From NCBI RefSeq assembly GCF_000344685.1, contig NW_006920423.1, forward strand, positions 56,502 through 120,501: a stretch of 64,000 nt of DNA, given 5' to 3'. Positions 24,316 to 37,158 of the stretch are shown piece after piece. The notes below the pieces were generated by a model. The model was not told the DNA's origin. It worked only from the letters and a program-made list of their open reading frames with translations, and searched no databases. Each line of letters starts with the position of its first letter. The first letter of the stretch is position 1. The stretch comes from Gloeophyllum trabeum ATCC 11539. Lineage: Eukaryota; Basidiomycota; Agaricomycetes; Gloeophyllales; Gloeophyllaceae. Both the position numbers and the translations under genes were made by a program.

Positions 24316-25455
24316 AAAGACAGAGCCCCATAGTCTTGGGTGCTGGTGTTATGACTCACAATCTCATGATATTCCACTTTTGCTGATGTGCTACATTTTT
24401 CTTATTCTACCATGTACAGTATTATATTGCCGTAATGTGCTTCAGTAATGATGCTCTGGAGATGCAAGCACAAAGTGAAATAGGTCCTGAGGGACAGATA
24501 CACAAATGTGGCATGTAGGCAGCTTCCCTACATACTTCAGGGGGAGCTTATTTACCTGAGATCAAGTTGATGATTTTTTCCAAAGGGATTGAGCAGTCTG
24601 TCCAGATATTTCTGTCACAGTGGTGTTGTGGTGATTAATTCCAGCAATACTTGTTATTCCTTATATATGGTGCTATGATAGACTCATGTGTCATGAGCCA
24701 TGAAGAAGAAGTTCAGGCTATGCAGGGGAGAGTCAGCCCACACAGGGGAGGTCAGCTCATGCAGGGGAGAAGAGTTTTAGCCCACACAGGGGAGAAGGGT
24801 TTTAGGCCATGTAGGAGAGGAGGATATGGCAGGAGGGTGTTAGTAGGCCATGCAGGGAACTGTTTAGATTTGTATTCAATTCTTGGGTATGCCATGGAAT
24901 TCTGCATTATGATAATTTATAGTTATCTGAGTCTCAGTATGTTGCAGTTGCTTCATATTGCTTATCTCTATTTGAGCTCTTTAAGTGTCCCATCAACTAT
25001 AGACAGAAGAGCCATATGAGCCTCTGAGGTGTCAATGACAGCTGCAGGTTAGGGAGAGTCTGGTATCTCCTCTTTTTTGCAATCATATCTGCTCTAGTCA
25101 TGCTATGAATTCTACTGATGCCAATCATGTGAGGGTTAAGGTACGACATCCGGCGATGCGACTCTGCCCTGCATCACGAAATCCAGATGTTTAGATGGAA
25201 GCTCGCTGTCTCCCTACGAACTCAAGATTTCGGAGTTTCCAGCAAGTAAACAGGACCGGGTTCTGGCCCGACTCGCAACGAACTGGGTTTACTCAGGCTC
25301 TTCTTAGTGTTCCAACACCGCGTTTCGAGGTAATGCGGATTCTCATATGGGCACCCCGGAGGCTACATAAGGGACAGCGTTCCTACGGCAGTGTCTGTTG
25401 TTGCCCACCTTGGCCTCTACCGTCTATCCCTCGCTTGCGATCCTTCTTCCAAAGA
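24316..25455. other. AT-rich intergenic island
   Basis: This stretch is visibly richer in A and T than the genes on either side, apart from the purine-rich minisatellite inside it. No gene was recognised. The composition shift makes it a candidate insertion, but I found no terminal repeats or target duplication. Confidence 0.45.
24713..24862 (+). repeat. Imperfect minisatellite, unit about 20-28 bp
   Basis: Roughly six degenerate copies of a unit built on GCCCACACAGGGGAGAAG or CATGCAGGGGAG, followed by a GGTTTTAG-like linker, lie in tandem. They sit in the gap between the phosphate transporter and the monooxygenase. Confidence 0.75.
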
Positions 25456-27015
25456 ATGATTCCCCATGAACGTCTCCCAGTCATCATCGTCGGAGCAGGT
25501 TCGTGCTCAGACGATGACCTGTCGCCTTGCTTTTCAATCGTGACGTGCCAGGTGTGACCGGTCTCCTCATAGCCCAGGGACTTCGCAAGGTACGCTGGCT
25601 CTTGGTGCCCATGCATATCCATTACAACCAGAAATTACTCAACTATGCAGTTTTCCAGGCCTTTGTCCCATTCGTCATCGTTGAGCAGGAACCTCCCGGA
25701 GGTCGTTCCTATGCACGGGAATGGAGCATGTCGCTCCATTGGGGATATCCTCTCTTCGCAGAACTTCTGACTGGTGATCTCTTGTCGAAGTTCAAATCGA
25801 CCCAAACGGATCCGTTTAACGACACGCCTGAGGAAGACGAGCTGCCCATGATGCATGCGCAGACCGGGGAAAAAATCACTTCACTTCCGTTGGGCCTTAA
25901 TTATCGAGTATCTCGAGATAAGTTGCGGATGCTCTGTGCTCAAGGTATCGACGTCCGGGTTCGTTCTTAGCGCATCATTGCTATCGTCACAGCTATGGCT
26001 TTCTCACATAGTTTTATTCTGCCAGTATAATAAGTACCTTGTCGACGCCAGACTCTCAAACGATGGCAATGCCGTCACTGCGTATTTCGATGATAACACG
26101 GAAGTTATAGGTTGCACCTTGATAGGCGCAGACGGTGTCAGATCAATTGTCCGGAGGATACTCGTGGGCCCAGAGAAAGCAATGCCCACATCGATACCGT
26201 ACGAAGGCTTCATGGTGAATGCGAGTTATCCTGCAGAAGACGCCGTGAAGTTCCGCCAATTCCATCCGATGTACGTCTCGGGTGTTCATCCCGACGGATG
26301 TTGTCCAGTGAGCGACTGCCAATTTCCCTGGATAATACGATTGTTGATAGTTAATGATGTTCCTTTCGTACAGCACAAGACGTACCGGATCCTGCCGACC
26401 CCACGACTTGGCGATTCATCTCCCAGGTCAGCCGGAAAGTGCCCTCCGGGCGTATTACCAACTACGACGCGACTACTTGCCGCCAGATAGTCAATGACAT
26501 CGCCAGCCAGTGCTCTGAGCCGTTCCGCAGTGCTTGGTTGCATCTTCCTGATGATACTGTAGTATGGCATGTCAAGCCCGCGTATTGGGTCCCGATTCCT
26601 TGGGATAACGCCGGCGGGCGTATGACTCTGGCTGGAGACGCCGCCCACTCCATGACCTATCGTAAGTTCGTACAGGATTTCCCTTAGAGCTATATCCTTA
26701 CAGTTTATCCGTGTCTGATGCGGTGTAGATCGGGGCCAAGGGTTGAACCACGCTGTTAACGACGCGTGGACTGTGGTGGCAAGACTGAAAGAATACGCCT
26801 GCGGTATCAAGTCACTCGCGGATGCGGTGTCTGAATATAACACCGAGTGCCGCGAGCGGGGAGGTAGAGAAGTGCTTGCGTCGCTCAGGAACACGGAACT
26901 CGTACACTCCTGGGATGATCTCAAAGAGTCCGATATTTTCAGGTATGCCTTTGCGAAAGGGGTCCAGGCCCCTACATGTGCGATGGCCGCGAAATTCGAC
27001 GCGAGCGCGACTTAG
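25456..27015 (+). CDS. FAD-dependent monooxygenase
   Basis: This belongs to the p-hydroxybenzoate-hydroxylase-like class A flavoprotein monooxygenases (NAD(P)H- and O2-dependent hydroxylases). Exons that fit are 25456-25498, 25552-25589, 25659-25958, one from 26026 to about 26310, one from about 26380 to 26661, and 26729-27015. The junction between the fourth and fifth is unresolved in my reading. Motifs are VIIVGAGVTG (dinucleotide GxGxxG, residues 8-17), GADGVRS (DG motif) and LAGDAAHSMTYHRGQGLN (GD motif). The last spans the 26662-26728 intron, which supports that splice. The C-terminus is short, ending soon after AKGVQAPT. The substrate cannot be told from sequence. The neighbours do not suggest a biosynthetic cluster. 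Confidence 0.85.
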
Positions 27016-27305
27016 CATTTGGCGAAAGTAATGTCTTGGATTGGTCCTGAGCGATGATGATCTTGGAGACTCAACATCGGTATTGAGACATAGATTGTCC
27101 GTTGATCAGAAGCATACTGATACATGATATTTGGAGGTGGTGTCATCCTCGACATAGTTTTTATGTGCGCGAAAGAGCAGAGTGTGAGCATTATACATCT
27201 CTACCCGTAGGGAGAAATCGGACGCCTGTCCGTTTTGCCTGTGGTATGAGTCGCTGGGAAGTGAGCCCGTGTAATGTCAGGCCGTGCCGCAGGAAAGTTC
27301 GTGGC

Positions 27306-29414
27306 TCAGGATCTCTTCGACGGAACGCGAACTATGCGGTAACCCAACTGATCGCTGTCAGCGGGGTGGCTATTATACGACTGGAGCTGATCGGATGTTC
27401 CATCTAAATCCATATCCCACTCTAGATTTGCATATGCATGCTTGGCAAACACATCGTCAGGTTGGGCAGGCGGTCCATCAGCCTGTGTTCCATCTTGAAA
27501 GGTTTGCTTCCGGGATGGGCCCTGGACCAGGCCGTGAAGGCTCCCTACCTCTCCTGAGACGGTCAATAATCCAAAGCGTTTGATTCTTTCTTGTACTCGT
27601 CCTGAGACAGTTTCAGGTATTCTGTGCGACGATGCTGGGCGGATCAAAGGATGTCTAGAGGATGTAGACACATTTGACGGCTGTACGTGCCGCCTGGCCG
27701 GTTTTCCTCTCGGCGAAGTGGCAAGTGACGTGCTGGTTCTGGATCCAAATTGGATATATGGCATTACGTTGACTGGTGTTTCACTTACCCGGCACAACAA
27801 GTGTCTTCCATTAATTCGTTGATCGAGGGTCGAGCACTGGGCTGGTGAGTCCAGCAGCTGGATGCCCATCCCCATAACATCTCTGACATGGATCTTTCTC
27901 CCTCTGGCCGATTCGGGCGCTCCCCTCGTATAATCGCCAGAAAGGCTGCTCCATCTGTCCTTAAATCAGAAAAAGGAGGCTGGCCAGTGGCAACCTTAAA
28001 TAAGTCATAGTCAGCTCAGCGTGCGGTTCCTTCGGGAGAATCTAGAAAAGCGGATTATCGAACCTCAATGCAAAGCATTCCGAACGCGAACACATCTGAC
28101 TGACGAGATCTAACCGAATGTTCCAATCCGAAGGCTCTCGGATCATGTAATTCAGGCGCCATCCATCGGACTGACCCGCCCCCATTGCTAGTTTGCGTCA
28201 TGTCGCATAAGTGAGCAAGACCAAAATCTGAGATACGTGGACGGAGATCCTGGTCGACGAGGACATTTGTCTACGTCCCCGTCAGCCTCTAGTGAAACTC
28301 TATCAGAAACTATACAAACCCCACGGATATCGCCGTGTACGAGCCCTTGGGAGTGGAGATATTCAAGTCCAGCTGCGACTTCCCGTAACTGAATGTCACG
28401 GTCATGAGCGTGTAAAGACGCGTGTCAGCCGCTTCATACCATAGCATCGGCCGACATCGTCGGGTCAAAGCTCGCAGTAACGTATTGGACGATGTTCCCA
28501 TTTGCCATCCATGGAGAAATCATCAAGAATGGAGCTGATCCTGTCGTCATGTCAACTCCGAGCAGAGGGAGGATATTCCGATGCTTCAACGTGCGCCATA
28601 TCAGAGCTTCCCGGAATAAAGCCTGAGTACGTCCTTCGATTAGTTGAAGAGTGCAGCACTAAACTAAACCCACCTTTCTGATACGTTCGCGTTTCTCTTC
28701 GGGGTCGTCATCGAACACGCGTAAGCGCTTCACGGCGACGGCCAACCCCTTCCACTCCCCCTGATGGACATCTGCAAATCCACCACCGAAGGAGGCGAAT
28801 GTTCCCATCCTCACTCCAGAGATAAAGAGGGAAGGCGGAAAGAGAGACATCTCTCGAGTAAACCGGAGCAAGCTACGAAGAGCCCTCCTCCGTAGATTCC
28901 TGTCCGAGGCCGTTGTCTCTCGGGTCCTGTCCTCTAGAAACTAATACAGTTGCTCAGTCTGAATCGAGAACAGATAAGGCACGAACGTTGAGCAGGTAAT
29001 CCAAGGATTCCTCTACGCGTTGCCGTCCCCATTGCCTGACGATATCGTCTTCGCGGCACCTTTCGAACGTCTCAACTAGCGTCCGCTCCTCTATGGACTT
29101 CTCTTGAGCGTATGATCCACTATGCCACTCTGTCAATGACTGCAAGGATTATTATCACGCAGAACCACACGATACCTGATGTCATTGTCCATATGAGAAT
29201 GCAACCCGCTCCATTGCTTTTCAATGATAGCACGCTGTATGGCAGCTAGAAAAGACTTCGAAAGACCAAAAGATGGAGTCAGACTGCGAGGCAAGGCATT
29301 GAGTTCGAAGGTGGGTAAACATGAATGCGCTTTGTCTGGCTCTGACTTGCTGCAGGCTGCAACATCTAAGGACATGACGTGCAGAGTGAAGGGAGAACAG
29401 AATTCACGCCTCAT
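27306..29414 (-). CDS. Protein kinase, HGD-type (basidiomycete kinase family)
   Basis: The catalytic domain reads in order on the minus strand: FGGGFADVHQGEW (Gly-rich loop), VAVKRLRVF (ATP-binding Lys), FREALIWRTLKHRNILPLLG, LEYLHSQGLVHGDIRG then TNVLVDQDL, ISDFGLAHL (intact DFG), VRWMAPELH, SDVFAFGMLCIE, and CWTHQPSARPSINEL. The catalytic loop is HGD rather than HRD, as is usual in the kinases expanded in mushrooms. Donors and acceptors are clear at several points, for example after the HGDIRG codons and the 50-nt intron 27788-27739. That intron links the kinase to a C-terminal tail of about 140 residues ending at 27306 and probably disordered. The N-terminal exon structure above about 28920 (start 29414) is uncertain. 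All core catalytic residues seen are present. Confidence 0.8.
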
Positions 29415-31166
29415 CCCTTCTGCTCATAAGGCAGCGATAGGCGCTGGTGATGCTGTGCATGTACAGCCAAGATCAGAGCCGCTCGTCACATCAACGCCTC
29501 CCAAGGCAGCTGACACCGGTTTATATGGATGAAGCACAGGACGTCACGAAGTGCGCTTCCTGAGAACTTCTGGCAAGTTGCTTTGGTCTATATATCTCCG
29601 GAACTCGAAGGCTGAGTCAGAGAAAAGAGTTGGACGCTCTCTAAACGACACGTCGTGAAGCAGTGGGCGGCTTGGTCTGAAGATCGCGTGTACGTTCGTC
29701 CCCCAGCACGACAGCGGTGCCGTTTGACCAGACAAATATTCCCAGTACGTCCGTGCTCGAGTATACGTACCGGTACAAAACAATACATCGGTCAGGCTGC
29801 CACTTTACATTCCCACAGTAAGATGTGAGCAAACTCACAAGAAAGGACAATAGGACAATCGCGTCGAAATCACACAAGGCCTGGCTCTTTGATTACAGCC
29901 TTACAAGGTTCGTGATACTGCGCTGAATCTGGATATAAATCAGTCAATGGAAGGTCCCACTCGGCCGAAGCAGCTCGCCCTGTGAAGATCTTTACTCACG
30001 GGCGTGGTCAAGGCGGCGGATTCGGACAATAGGCCGAGTGGCAGATGCTGTTTAACATCAACGAATCGCCATCGATCTTGACCAGGACGCTTTTGTTACG
30101 CAGCCAACAGTGCGCGGTCCCAAGACCACTGCCGCTCTTTATCTCGAGCATGCGACAGGCTAGTTATGCCAGCGTATTCATTAGGGCAGGTAAACGGAAG
30201 AGGCTATCTCTGAGCTCGAGGTAGAACTTGCTTAAACGGAAACAATTTTTGCCGTCGGGTGTAGAGATATTCGAGTTATGGAGGAAGGTCAGGTTGTGCA
30301 ATGGATCATTTTGCTGAAGCTAGAAAAGAATCGTTACCCTCTACAATGAGCTCACACCCGAGAAAATCAGTCCGCATGAGGGTTCACTCTGACGCACCTC
30401 GTCAGGCTGGTGTCCGTTCTCTGCGGATCCAGTTCTCGTCATTTAGGCCGCCGCCGTGTGCGACGGAGACCTAGTTGCGGCCTACTACATAACGAGCTTC
30501 CCTGCAACGTGAATAAATGTTCACTGAAGACAAGAACAGCATAAACCACCGCGCGATCTGAGAAAAGAAGCGCACACGTACTTTGGACGATATGCCTGCT
30601 TCTTGCGACGCGTTTGCGGCTCGAGATACAACCATTACCGGAGATGTGCGAAGGCTGCTGATGATGGACAATTCCTCGCACCGATATCGACATTGATGAT
30701 CACCTATTCAGAGACGACCTCAGTATGGCGATATGTACATTCGATTTTCAGTACTTCACGCCCTCATATGTAAAGTCCTGTTGCAGGTATCGGCAGCGAT
30801 ATTGGCGTCTCAGCTAGGCTGATGCCCCATTGAACTAATGTCCAATGCTACAATCAGTGCCAATACGGATGCCTCGAAGTTGATGCCACACGTACCAAAT
30901 TTCGCGGACATATGGACTGAACCGCAATGATCCTTTGCAACGGCAGAAATACGGTGCACAGTCAGTACAAGTCAAGATCCGATCCGCGCCTCACAACCGA
31001 CCGAAGGCAAACAGGACGCTAACATCGGCATCACAATTAACCCGATATAAACTTATAGCTACAGCTCAGCGTGACAGCAATACAACAAAGCAATCAGTAA
31101 CGATACAACACCCGATGCAGAACAAAACACAAAGAACCTGAACTTCCAAACGCCCATTCTGCGCAA
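29415..31166. other. Region with weak coding signal, no gene assigned
   Basis: The minus strand has scattered open segments, for example FCLVSLL-like hydrophobic sequence at 29641-29877 and PDGKNCFRLSKFYLELRDS near 30200, separated by plausible splice signals. I cannot join them or name a family. A decayed or poorly modelled gene is possible. Confidence 0.3.
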
Positions 31167-32596
31167 CTACCGCTCGTCCAAACTCCTCGTCTTTAGCTCC
31201 CACACACCCCTCTTACCGGGTACAAGTCCCTCAAGAACATACCTCTCGCCCAAGAAGTCCACCCTTCTCACTCCCTTCGAGCGCTCCTCCCCATCCCCCA
31301 TACAGCGCTCATCAAACGCCTTATTAATCCTCCCCCTCGCCTCATCCCCCAGCACGTCGTTCCACCAATCAGCCTTCGAAATCGGCCGATGCATGTCCTC
31401 GAACAGTCCCACAAACAGATCGTGCAGCGTCACCGCGGGACACGCGGGCTGCGCGGGCGTGACGGTTATGATCCACGGCGTGTGCGCGTGCACGAGGTGC
31501 ATGAGCGGCACGGGCGGGTTCGTCGCGTACTGCGCCAAATCGAACGTGCTCAGCCGCCGGTTCAGGTAGTGCAGCTGCAGCGACGCGCTCGGCGGCAGGC
31601 GCACGTCCCACGTCAGCGGCGGGTCGCGCGGGTAGAACTGGATGGACGGGTGCAGCGCGATCCCTGTGATGTCGCCCAGGTCTGTTGTGCGAGTATCTCA
31701 GTAGGATCAGGAGAACGGGGGCGGCGGAGGCGTACCTTGCCCGCCGGATATGCTCTTCCGCCGGAACAGCGAGCCCAGCCCGCCCGTCTTTGTTATCCGG
31801 AAATCGGCGCGCCACGACGCCGGCGGGCGGCCCGTAATCAGGTCCCCGCTCTTCACTTTCCTCCTCGAGTGCGAGCGCGAGCGCGCGATGGACACGTCGT
31901 CCGACGCGGACCGCTCCAGGGCCCATGCGGGCGCGCCAGGGCTCATTCGCCCCGTGTGTGCGGGCATGAGGGAGAGGGATGTCGAGGGGCGCGAAGAGGG
32001 AGGTGTGAGGGGCGGAGAGAGGAACGCACCGGCGGGAGGCAGGGGGGAAAGCACGAGAGGGGACATGCCATAGGAGTACGGAGCTTGGCCTGGGGGTGCG
32101 TATGGGCTGAAGGGACCGTGCGGTGGGGGGACCTGCTGGGGTGAACGGGGTTGCCAGTACGCGGGCCACGACACGCTGGGACCTGGGTATCGTGAGTTCG
32201 AATGATCAAGGTAAGGACAGAGAAAAGGGACGCACTGAGCAGTTGTTGCGGCTGTTGTGGTGAGCCCAACCCCACCCATCCTTGCGAGGCGGCAGCATCC
32301 CAGCCTTGTGGAGTACCCGTGCCGGGCCAGCCTTGGGGACCTGCTAGGGGATTCGACCCAGGCCACGGTGAGCCGGATTGACCTTGATTCCAGCCAGCCG
32401 TGTCTGGCTCATACGTCGGCGCTTCGGGGAACTGCGTCGGAAACTGCGCAAACGCGCTGTTCGGTGTCGGGGGTATGTGCCCACCGTGATTCAAAGGCGA
32501 CGGCTGCGGAGGATGTGCCCCGGGGAAGGCATGCGGATTAGACGCATCCACGAGCGGGGGTAGGTCGTCGAACTCGTCGTTGAGCATGTGCGGCAT
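31167..32596 (-). CDS. DUF6699 domain protein
   Basis: This is a conserved basidiomycete protein of unknown function, about 440 residues from the ATG at 32596. In-frame ATGs at 32644 and 32587 are alternatives. Three exons fit in phase: 32596-32236, 32182-31736 and 31681-31167. The first 270 residues are Pro/Gly/Gln/Ser-rich and disordered, with many aromatic-Pro words, an RSRSHSRRK basic patch and the end LFRRKSISGGQ. The C-terminal globular part has the pattern I associate with DUF6699: ITGIALHPS, LTWDVRLPP, LAQYATNPPVP, PWIITVTP, VTLHDLFVGLFEDMHRPIS and RVDFLGERYVLEGLVP. The overlapping 251-codon frame on the other strand is an antisense shadow created by codon bias. No lesion was seen. 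Confidence 0.85.
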
Positions 32597-32644
32597 CGTG
32601 GGCCAGCCGATTGGCACGATCGTGAGGGTGCAACAAGCGAGCAC

Positions 32645-33770
32645 GAAGCGCTGAGCTATGCTAATGACGGCGAGGAGAGATGTTTGAGGTTGCCCGCTCT
32701 ACAGCTACCATGCCTTGCTGTCCATGGGAGATCTCACCGGGAATGGAACAAGAACAGACCAGGCAGTACGTCCGAGCTTGTTGTTTACAGCAGTTAGACG
32801 CCGACAGATGACAGCGTCCGAGACAACTCCTGCGTGAGGCTCTACCAATGGATTTAGAAGGCTCGATGCACTCGAGTAGAATCCGTCGTGTAGAGTCGGC
32901 ACGAATTGTCCAGGACGTAGTCCTATCGAAACCTGGGGCAAACACGATCGCACGACGAAGGTATAGCGTTAAATCTGAATCGTATCTGGCTCGCAGAGGC
33001 CAATAATTTCCTGCCAAACAATGCCAAAATGTCCGGTAAACACAGGGGATTGCTGCTTGTTCGGGGACGTTAGTTGGTCTCTTTGGACTCGTAGGGCGCG
33101 ACAGTGTTACAGTTCCAAGCTGAGCAATGACTGGGAAGCTTCTTCTAAAGCTTGATGTAGACTGACGTCGCACGAGCTACAGCTATCCTTTTCTTGTTCT
33201 TGTGAGGTCGGAGAGTTTCCAAGTTGAGCAGTCACAGCATCGCTTCAGAAAGTCACGTATACAGAAGTCGGAGTTGTCGGACATGGTGCCAGGGACGTCC
33301 CAGGGATTAAAATAAGTCCAGATGGTCTGATTTTGGTGCCTCGGGGTCTTGGATTCCCCTCTCCGATATGGTCCAACTATGTACATTTACATAGGTTTGC
33401 TTCGCTGGGACAATCAACATTTCGCAAATTGCCGACTTCTGTGTAAAGCACACCATCAGGAAGCACTGTAAGCAAAAATACATGTATGTATGTTTATTGT
33501 GTCAGCAATACCCGCAATATACTAAGTCCTGCGACGGATATCAAAAATAATTTAATAACACATTCTCTCCGAGACCATTGGAGGTAGCAAAGATTTCGGC
33601 TTCAACTCCGCAGCACACTGACCCGTCGTAATGAAGGCAGTACTTACATACGGACGAACGGCGAACCTCAGCTTGCCTCGACTTTGGAGGGGTGTTCTGG
33701 GTCCACACCGACCAGTAAGACAGGCCGACTAATCGTGGCAACTCTACGTCCTAGATTTCCTGCAAATCCG
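32645..33770. other. Intergenic region between divergent genes
   Basis: This is the shared upstream region of the DUF6699 gene (-) and the Zn2Cys6 gene (+). No coding feature was recognised. 33480-33560 is AT-rich. Confidence 0.45.
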
Positions 33771-36700
33771 ATGGATCCAGGAACTTCTCAGCAGACGCCA
33801 AACTCTGACACAAACCAATCAAAATCACCGACACCCTCCAAGCCTATTGCGCCAAAGCCGAGACGGAGAAGGAACAATGAGGCGAAACGGTCGAGAGGGG
33901 AGATATCGTGCGCTGAGTGCCGGCGGTGGGTGAACTAAGCGTCAAATGCAACGTACACTCTGATGTGGATGGGGTGCAAATGGAAGGCTGAAGATGAAGT
34001 GTGACAAGCAAATTCCGTGTGGGACGTGTACTCGGAGAGGATGTGCCAACATCTGCCCGCACGGTACGCTGCATCAGCCACGTACAGTATGCGCAAAAAA
34101 CGATCTAATGCATTGGCTGTGTAGGAGTCCTTTCCGGAGGCCAGGGGTCCAGGTAAGTTGACCTAGCTCTAGCTATACCTTGTCGCCACCTGAGAATCTC
34201 ATACACAGGCTGATTCTAGCCGATACTGGAGCCTTACACGGCAAGATTACTCAAATGTCACAGCGCATCCGGCAGCTCGAGGACGCGCTCGGTATCATGC
34301 AGGCCGACGTATCCAAAGATCGGCATCCACTGCTTACTCGCGAGCTCTTGCGCATCAAGCATTGGCCGGAAGATGACGGAAAAGACAAGGAGCATACCGA
34401 TGATACGGAAGGCAAGGAGAAAAAGGATGAGAGAATTACCAACATGATCAATGCAATGGGGACGCTGACAATTGGGGAGCATGGGGAGGCCAAGTATTTT
34501 GGGCAATCTGCGGGGTCCGAGGTAAGTCTACTATATACCACGTACAGATGACACCTGAACAATCGCCGCAATGCAAGTCCCTTCTCCATGTAAGTCCTGC
34601 TCTACTATCTCTCTCCTATGCTCATTCTCGTAGCTCGACTCCACCCTGGACTCCTTCTTCGATGGGCCCGGGCCGATGGAAGCTATCCCCTTCCTCCCCT
34701 CCATACCCGGCATAACTCGAGACAACCCTGCGGAAGGCCTCACGCTCCTTGAATCATCCCTCCCGCCGCTACCACGGGCCTGGTCGCTCATCGAGACCTA
34801 CTATGCGCATTCCTCTGCCCACTTCCGGCCGATCAAGCGGTCGGACCTCGTGGACGAGATCCTCACGCCCATTTATCGCTCCCTTTCCTCGCATTCGGAT
34901 GAACCAGGGGAGCTAGCCCGCAAAATGGCCCATAAATTCGGTGTATTATATCTAATCTTCGCACTGGGTGCACTAACGGACCTAACGCTCCCGCCTTTCG
35001 CGGAGGAGGCTCACCGATACTTCTTATTAGCGAGGAACTCAGTAAGCGTGAAGAGTGTGACAGAAAGCCCGGCGATCGAAACAGTGCAAGCGCTCGCCCT
35101 CGTTTCGAGCTACCACTCACTTTCCGGGCGGAAACCCACGTCGGAAACTAGCTGGAGTTTCACGGCTTTCTCTATGAGAATGGCGCTAAGCGTGAGTGCC
35201 TTTGGTACAAAGGTAGTCGTGGCGCTCATACTCCTCTACAGATCGGGTTGCGTAAGTCGTCTCTAGTAGGTTACTGACAAATCATGACAATAAATCACTT
35301 TAGATCGCGACTGCGCACGATGGGGCTTAGACGGTCGGACTATCCAGCGGCGCCGCTATATTTTCTGGGAGATATATACCACGGATGTCCTCCTGGTACA
35401 TCCCGGTTTCGCCAGCACTTTCTCATTACTCATCATATGTATCTATACAGAGTCTTGCTCTTGGCCGTCCGCCAACGATCTCGCTTTCTTTCGTCGACTG
35501 CGCCTTCCCCCTTGACGAGGAGGCCACGCTAGCGGACGGTGGAGAGCACGTTCCGAGCTGTAAGTTCCATTACTTCTCCCTCGACCTATTCCCCGGCACC
35601 GTTCATGATGAACTGACCTTATGCACTCATTAGTTTATGCTTGGAAATACTCCGTCGCCAAGGATATTCTCGGTCCAATCATCGAGGCCCTCTCCGCCGC
35701 ACAGCCGATGAAGTATGAAACTGTGTTGGATTTCGACCGCAAAATTCGTCAGAAGGCATTCCCCAAAGGCCTCAATTTCTTTGTAACACCGGACCACGAG
35801 GAGTACCACGATCGTTCCGCCTCCATTCGGACATGGCTCATCGCGCAGTACCGGCTTTTTCGTGCGTCTCCCTCTCTGCATCTCTGTAGCCTACGTGCTT
35901 CTGACACATACCATATGTTGACATTGGGTTGCTTGGTATAGCGATGTTTGTCATTCATCGACCGTACTTCGCCCAGGTGAAGATTTGTCGTGTGCCATAT
36001 AATCGCTTGCTTAACGTCGACGACACCAGGCGCTCCTGGAGCACCCAGGCAACCCGTTTCGCAGCCCCTACGCGCCGTCTTTCCTCGCGGCGTACCACTC
36101 CGCCTCGCTCATGATAAAGCGCGATCTGCACTACTTTGAACGCGTTCCGGATATGTTCCTCCGCGCGGGTGGGTTCTGGCAGCACCCCTTCACCGCTGCG
36201 GTACCATGTCTCGCTTCCTCTCTATGTTATCAGCTTTGACGTATCTATATGTAGGTCATCATGGGCCTTGTAGTTGTGCGGATGCCGAAGTCGCACATGG
36301 CTCTCAACGCGCTGGGAGAACTCAATCTGGTCGTCGATTTATTCGAGAAAGGAGCGGCCATCAATATCCGTGCACAGCGTGGGCTTGTGAGCATGGTTTA
36401 TCCACATCTGTTTCTTCTACTCATCGTAATATTATTAGATTTTCCTCCGGAGACTTCGAAGCAAGGCACAGCATGCATTCTTTCAGTCCCGAACGGCCGA
36501 TCGGGCGGGTGTCGACGGCGTGCTGTCCGTGTTCGCGGCCTCTTCCACGGACGGCAGCGAGGAGCTTGCCCTATTCGGCGGGCAAACCAAGGTTCTTCCG
36601 AGCAAGTTCCTCTCAAAGTACTGGACGGAATGCTCCCGAGTTAAGTCTGCATCGTCTAACACGTCCACGCCCACGAGCGGTTCCACAGGGTCACCTCCTG

Positions 36701-37158
36701 TATCCCACGATGACATGAAGGACGCCGCTACGGCACTTGACGAGTCGATGGCAGTTCATCAGAGCCTGGTGGACTATCTCGGGACTAATGGGACTGGCGC
36801 ATTCAATTTTGGCGCCGAGAGCATGTCCATGGACTGGACGCAAACCTCTTTCGAAGCGCATTTCCCGGACTTCTTGGATCTGCCTGCACAATATCCGTCT
36901 GTGCCTGTTCCTGTTGAACATCTTGAACATCCCAGCCCACTTGCCGACGTCCCGTCCTTCACTAGTCTCCCAGCTGGAGCAGGGGATGGCCCCTCGTCCT
37001 ATTCGATGGAAGACGACTTTGTTGGCTTCTTTCCCGGTCTTGCTACTCAGGAAGCACCTATGGGACAACCCGGATCGTCGTTGGGAATGGATCCACAGTT
37101 CATTTCCCTCATGCAGTCTGCGGGGCTCTTTGAAGACGGAGGCACGACTCAACTGTAG
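33771..37158 (+). CDS. Zn2Cys6 fungal-specific transcription factor
   Basis: This is a nuclear binuclear-cluster regulator of 868 residues. Fourteen exons fit with consistent phase: 33771-33925, 33987-34063, 34125-34152, 34209-34521, 34578-34589, 34634-35191, 35242-35251, 35304-35395, 35451-35559, 35634-35861, 35942-35976, 36030-36200, 36255-36386 and 36472-37158. The cluster at about residues 45-74 is C-x2-C-x6-C-x5-C-x2-C-x8-C, starting ISCAECRR, and is split by the first intron. A basic stretch (PKPRRRRNN) precedes it. A heptad-like dimerisation segment follows (ITQMSQRIRQLEDALGIM). The middle homology region (fungal_trans family) includes YYAHSSAHFRPIKR and RRRYIFWEIYTTDVLLSLALGRPP. The tail is acidic and Ser-rich, suited to activation. 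The target pathway is unknown. Exons 5 and 7 are only 12 and 10 nt. Confidence 0.93.

Noticed and set aside
24713..24862. CRISPR-like array
   Set aside because: Units are imperfect, unevenly spaced and without unique spacers, and the genome is eukaryotic. It is a minisatellite.
21778..27015. Secondary-metabolite or catabolic gene cluster around the monooxygenase
   Set aside because: Neighbours are a phosphate transporter and a kinase. No backbone synthase or pathway partner is present.
31389..32144. 251-codon plus-strand ORF
   Set aside because: It is antisense to the spliced DUF6699 gene, whose three exons, phases and domain are convincing.
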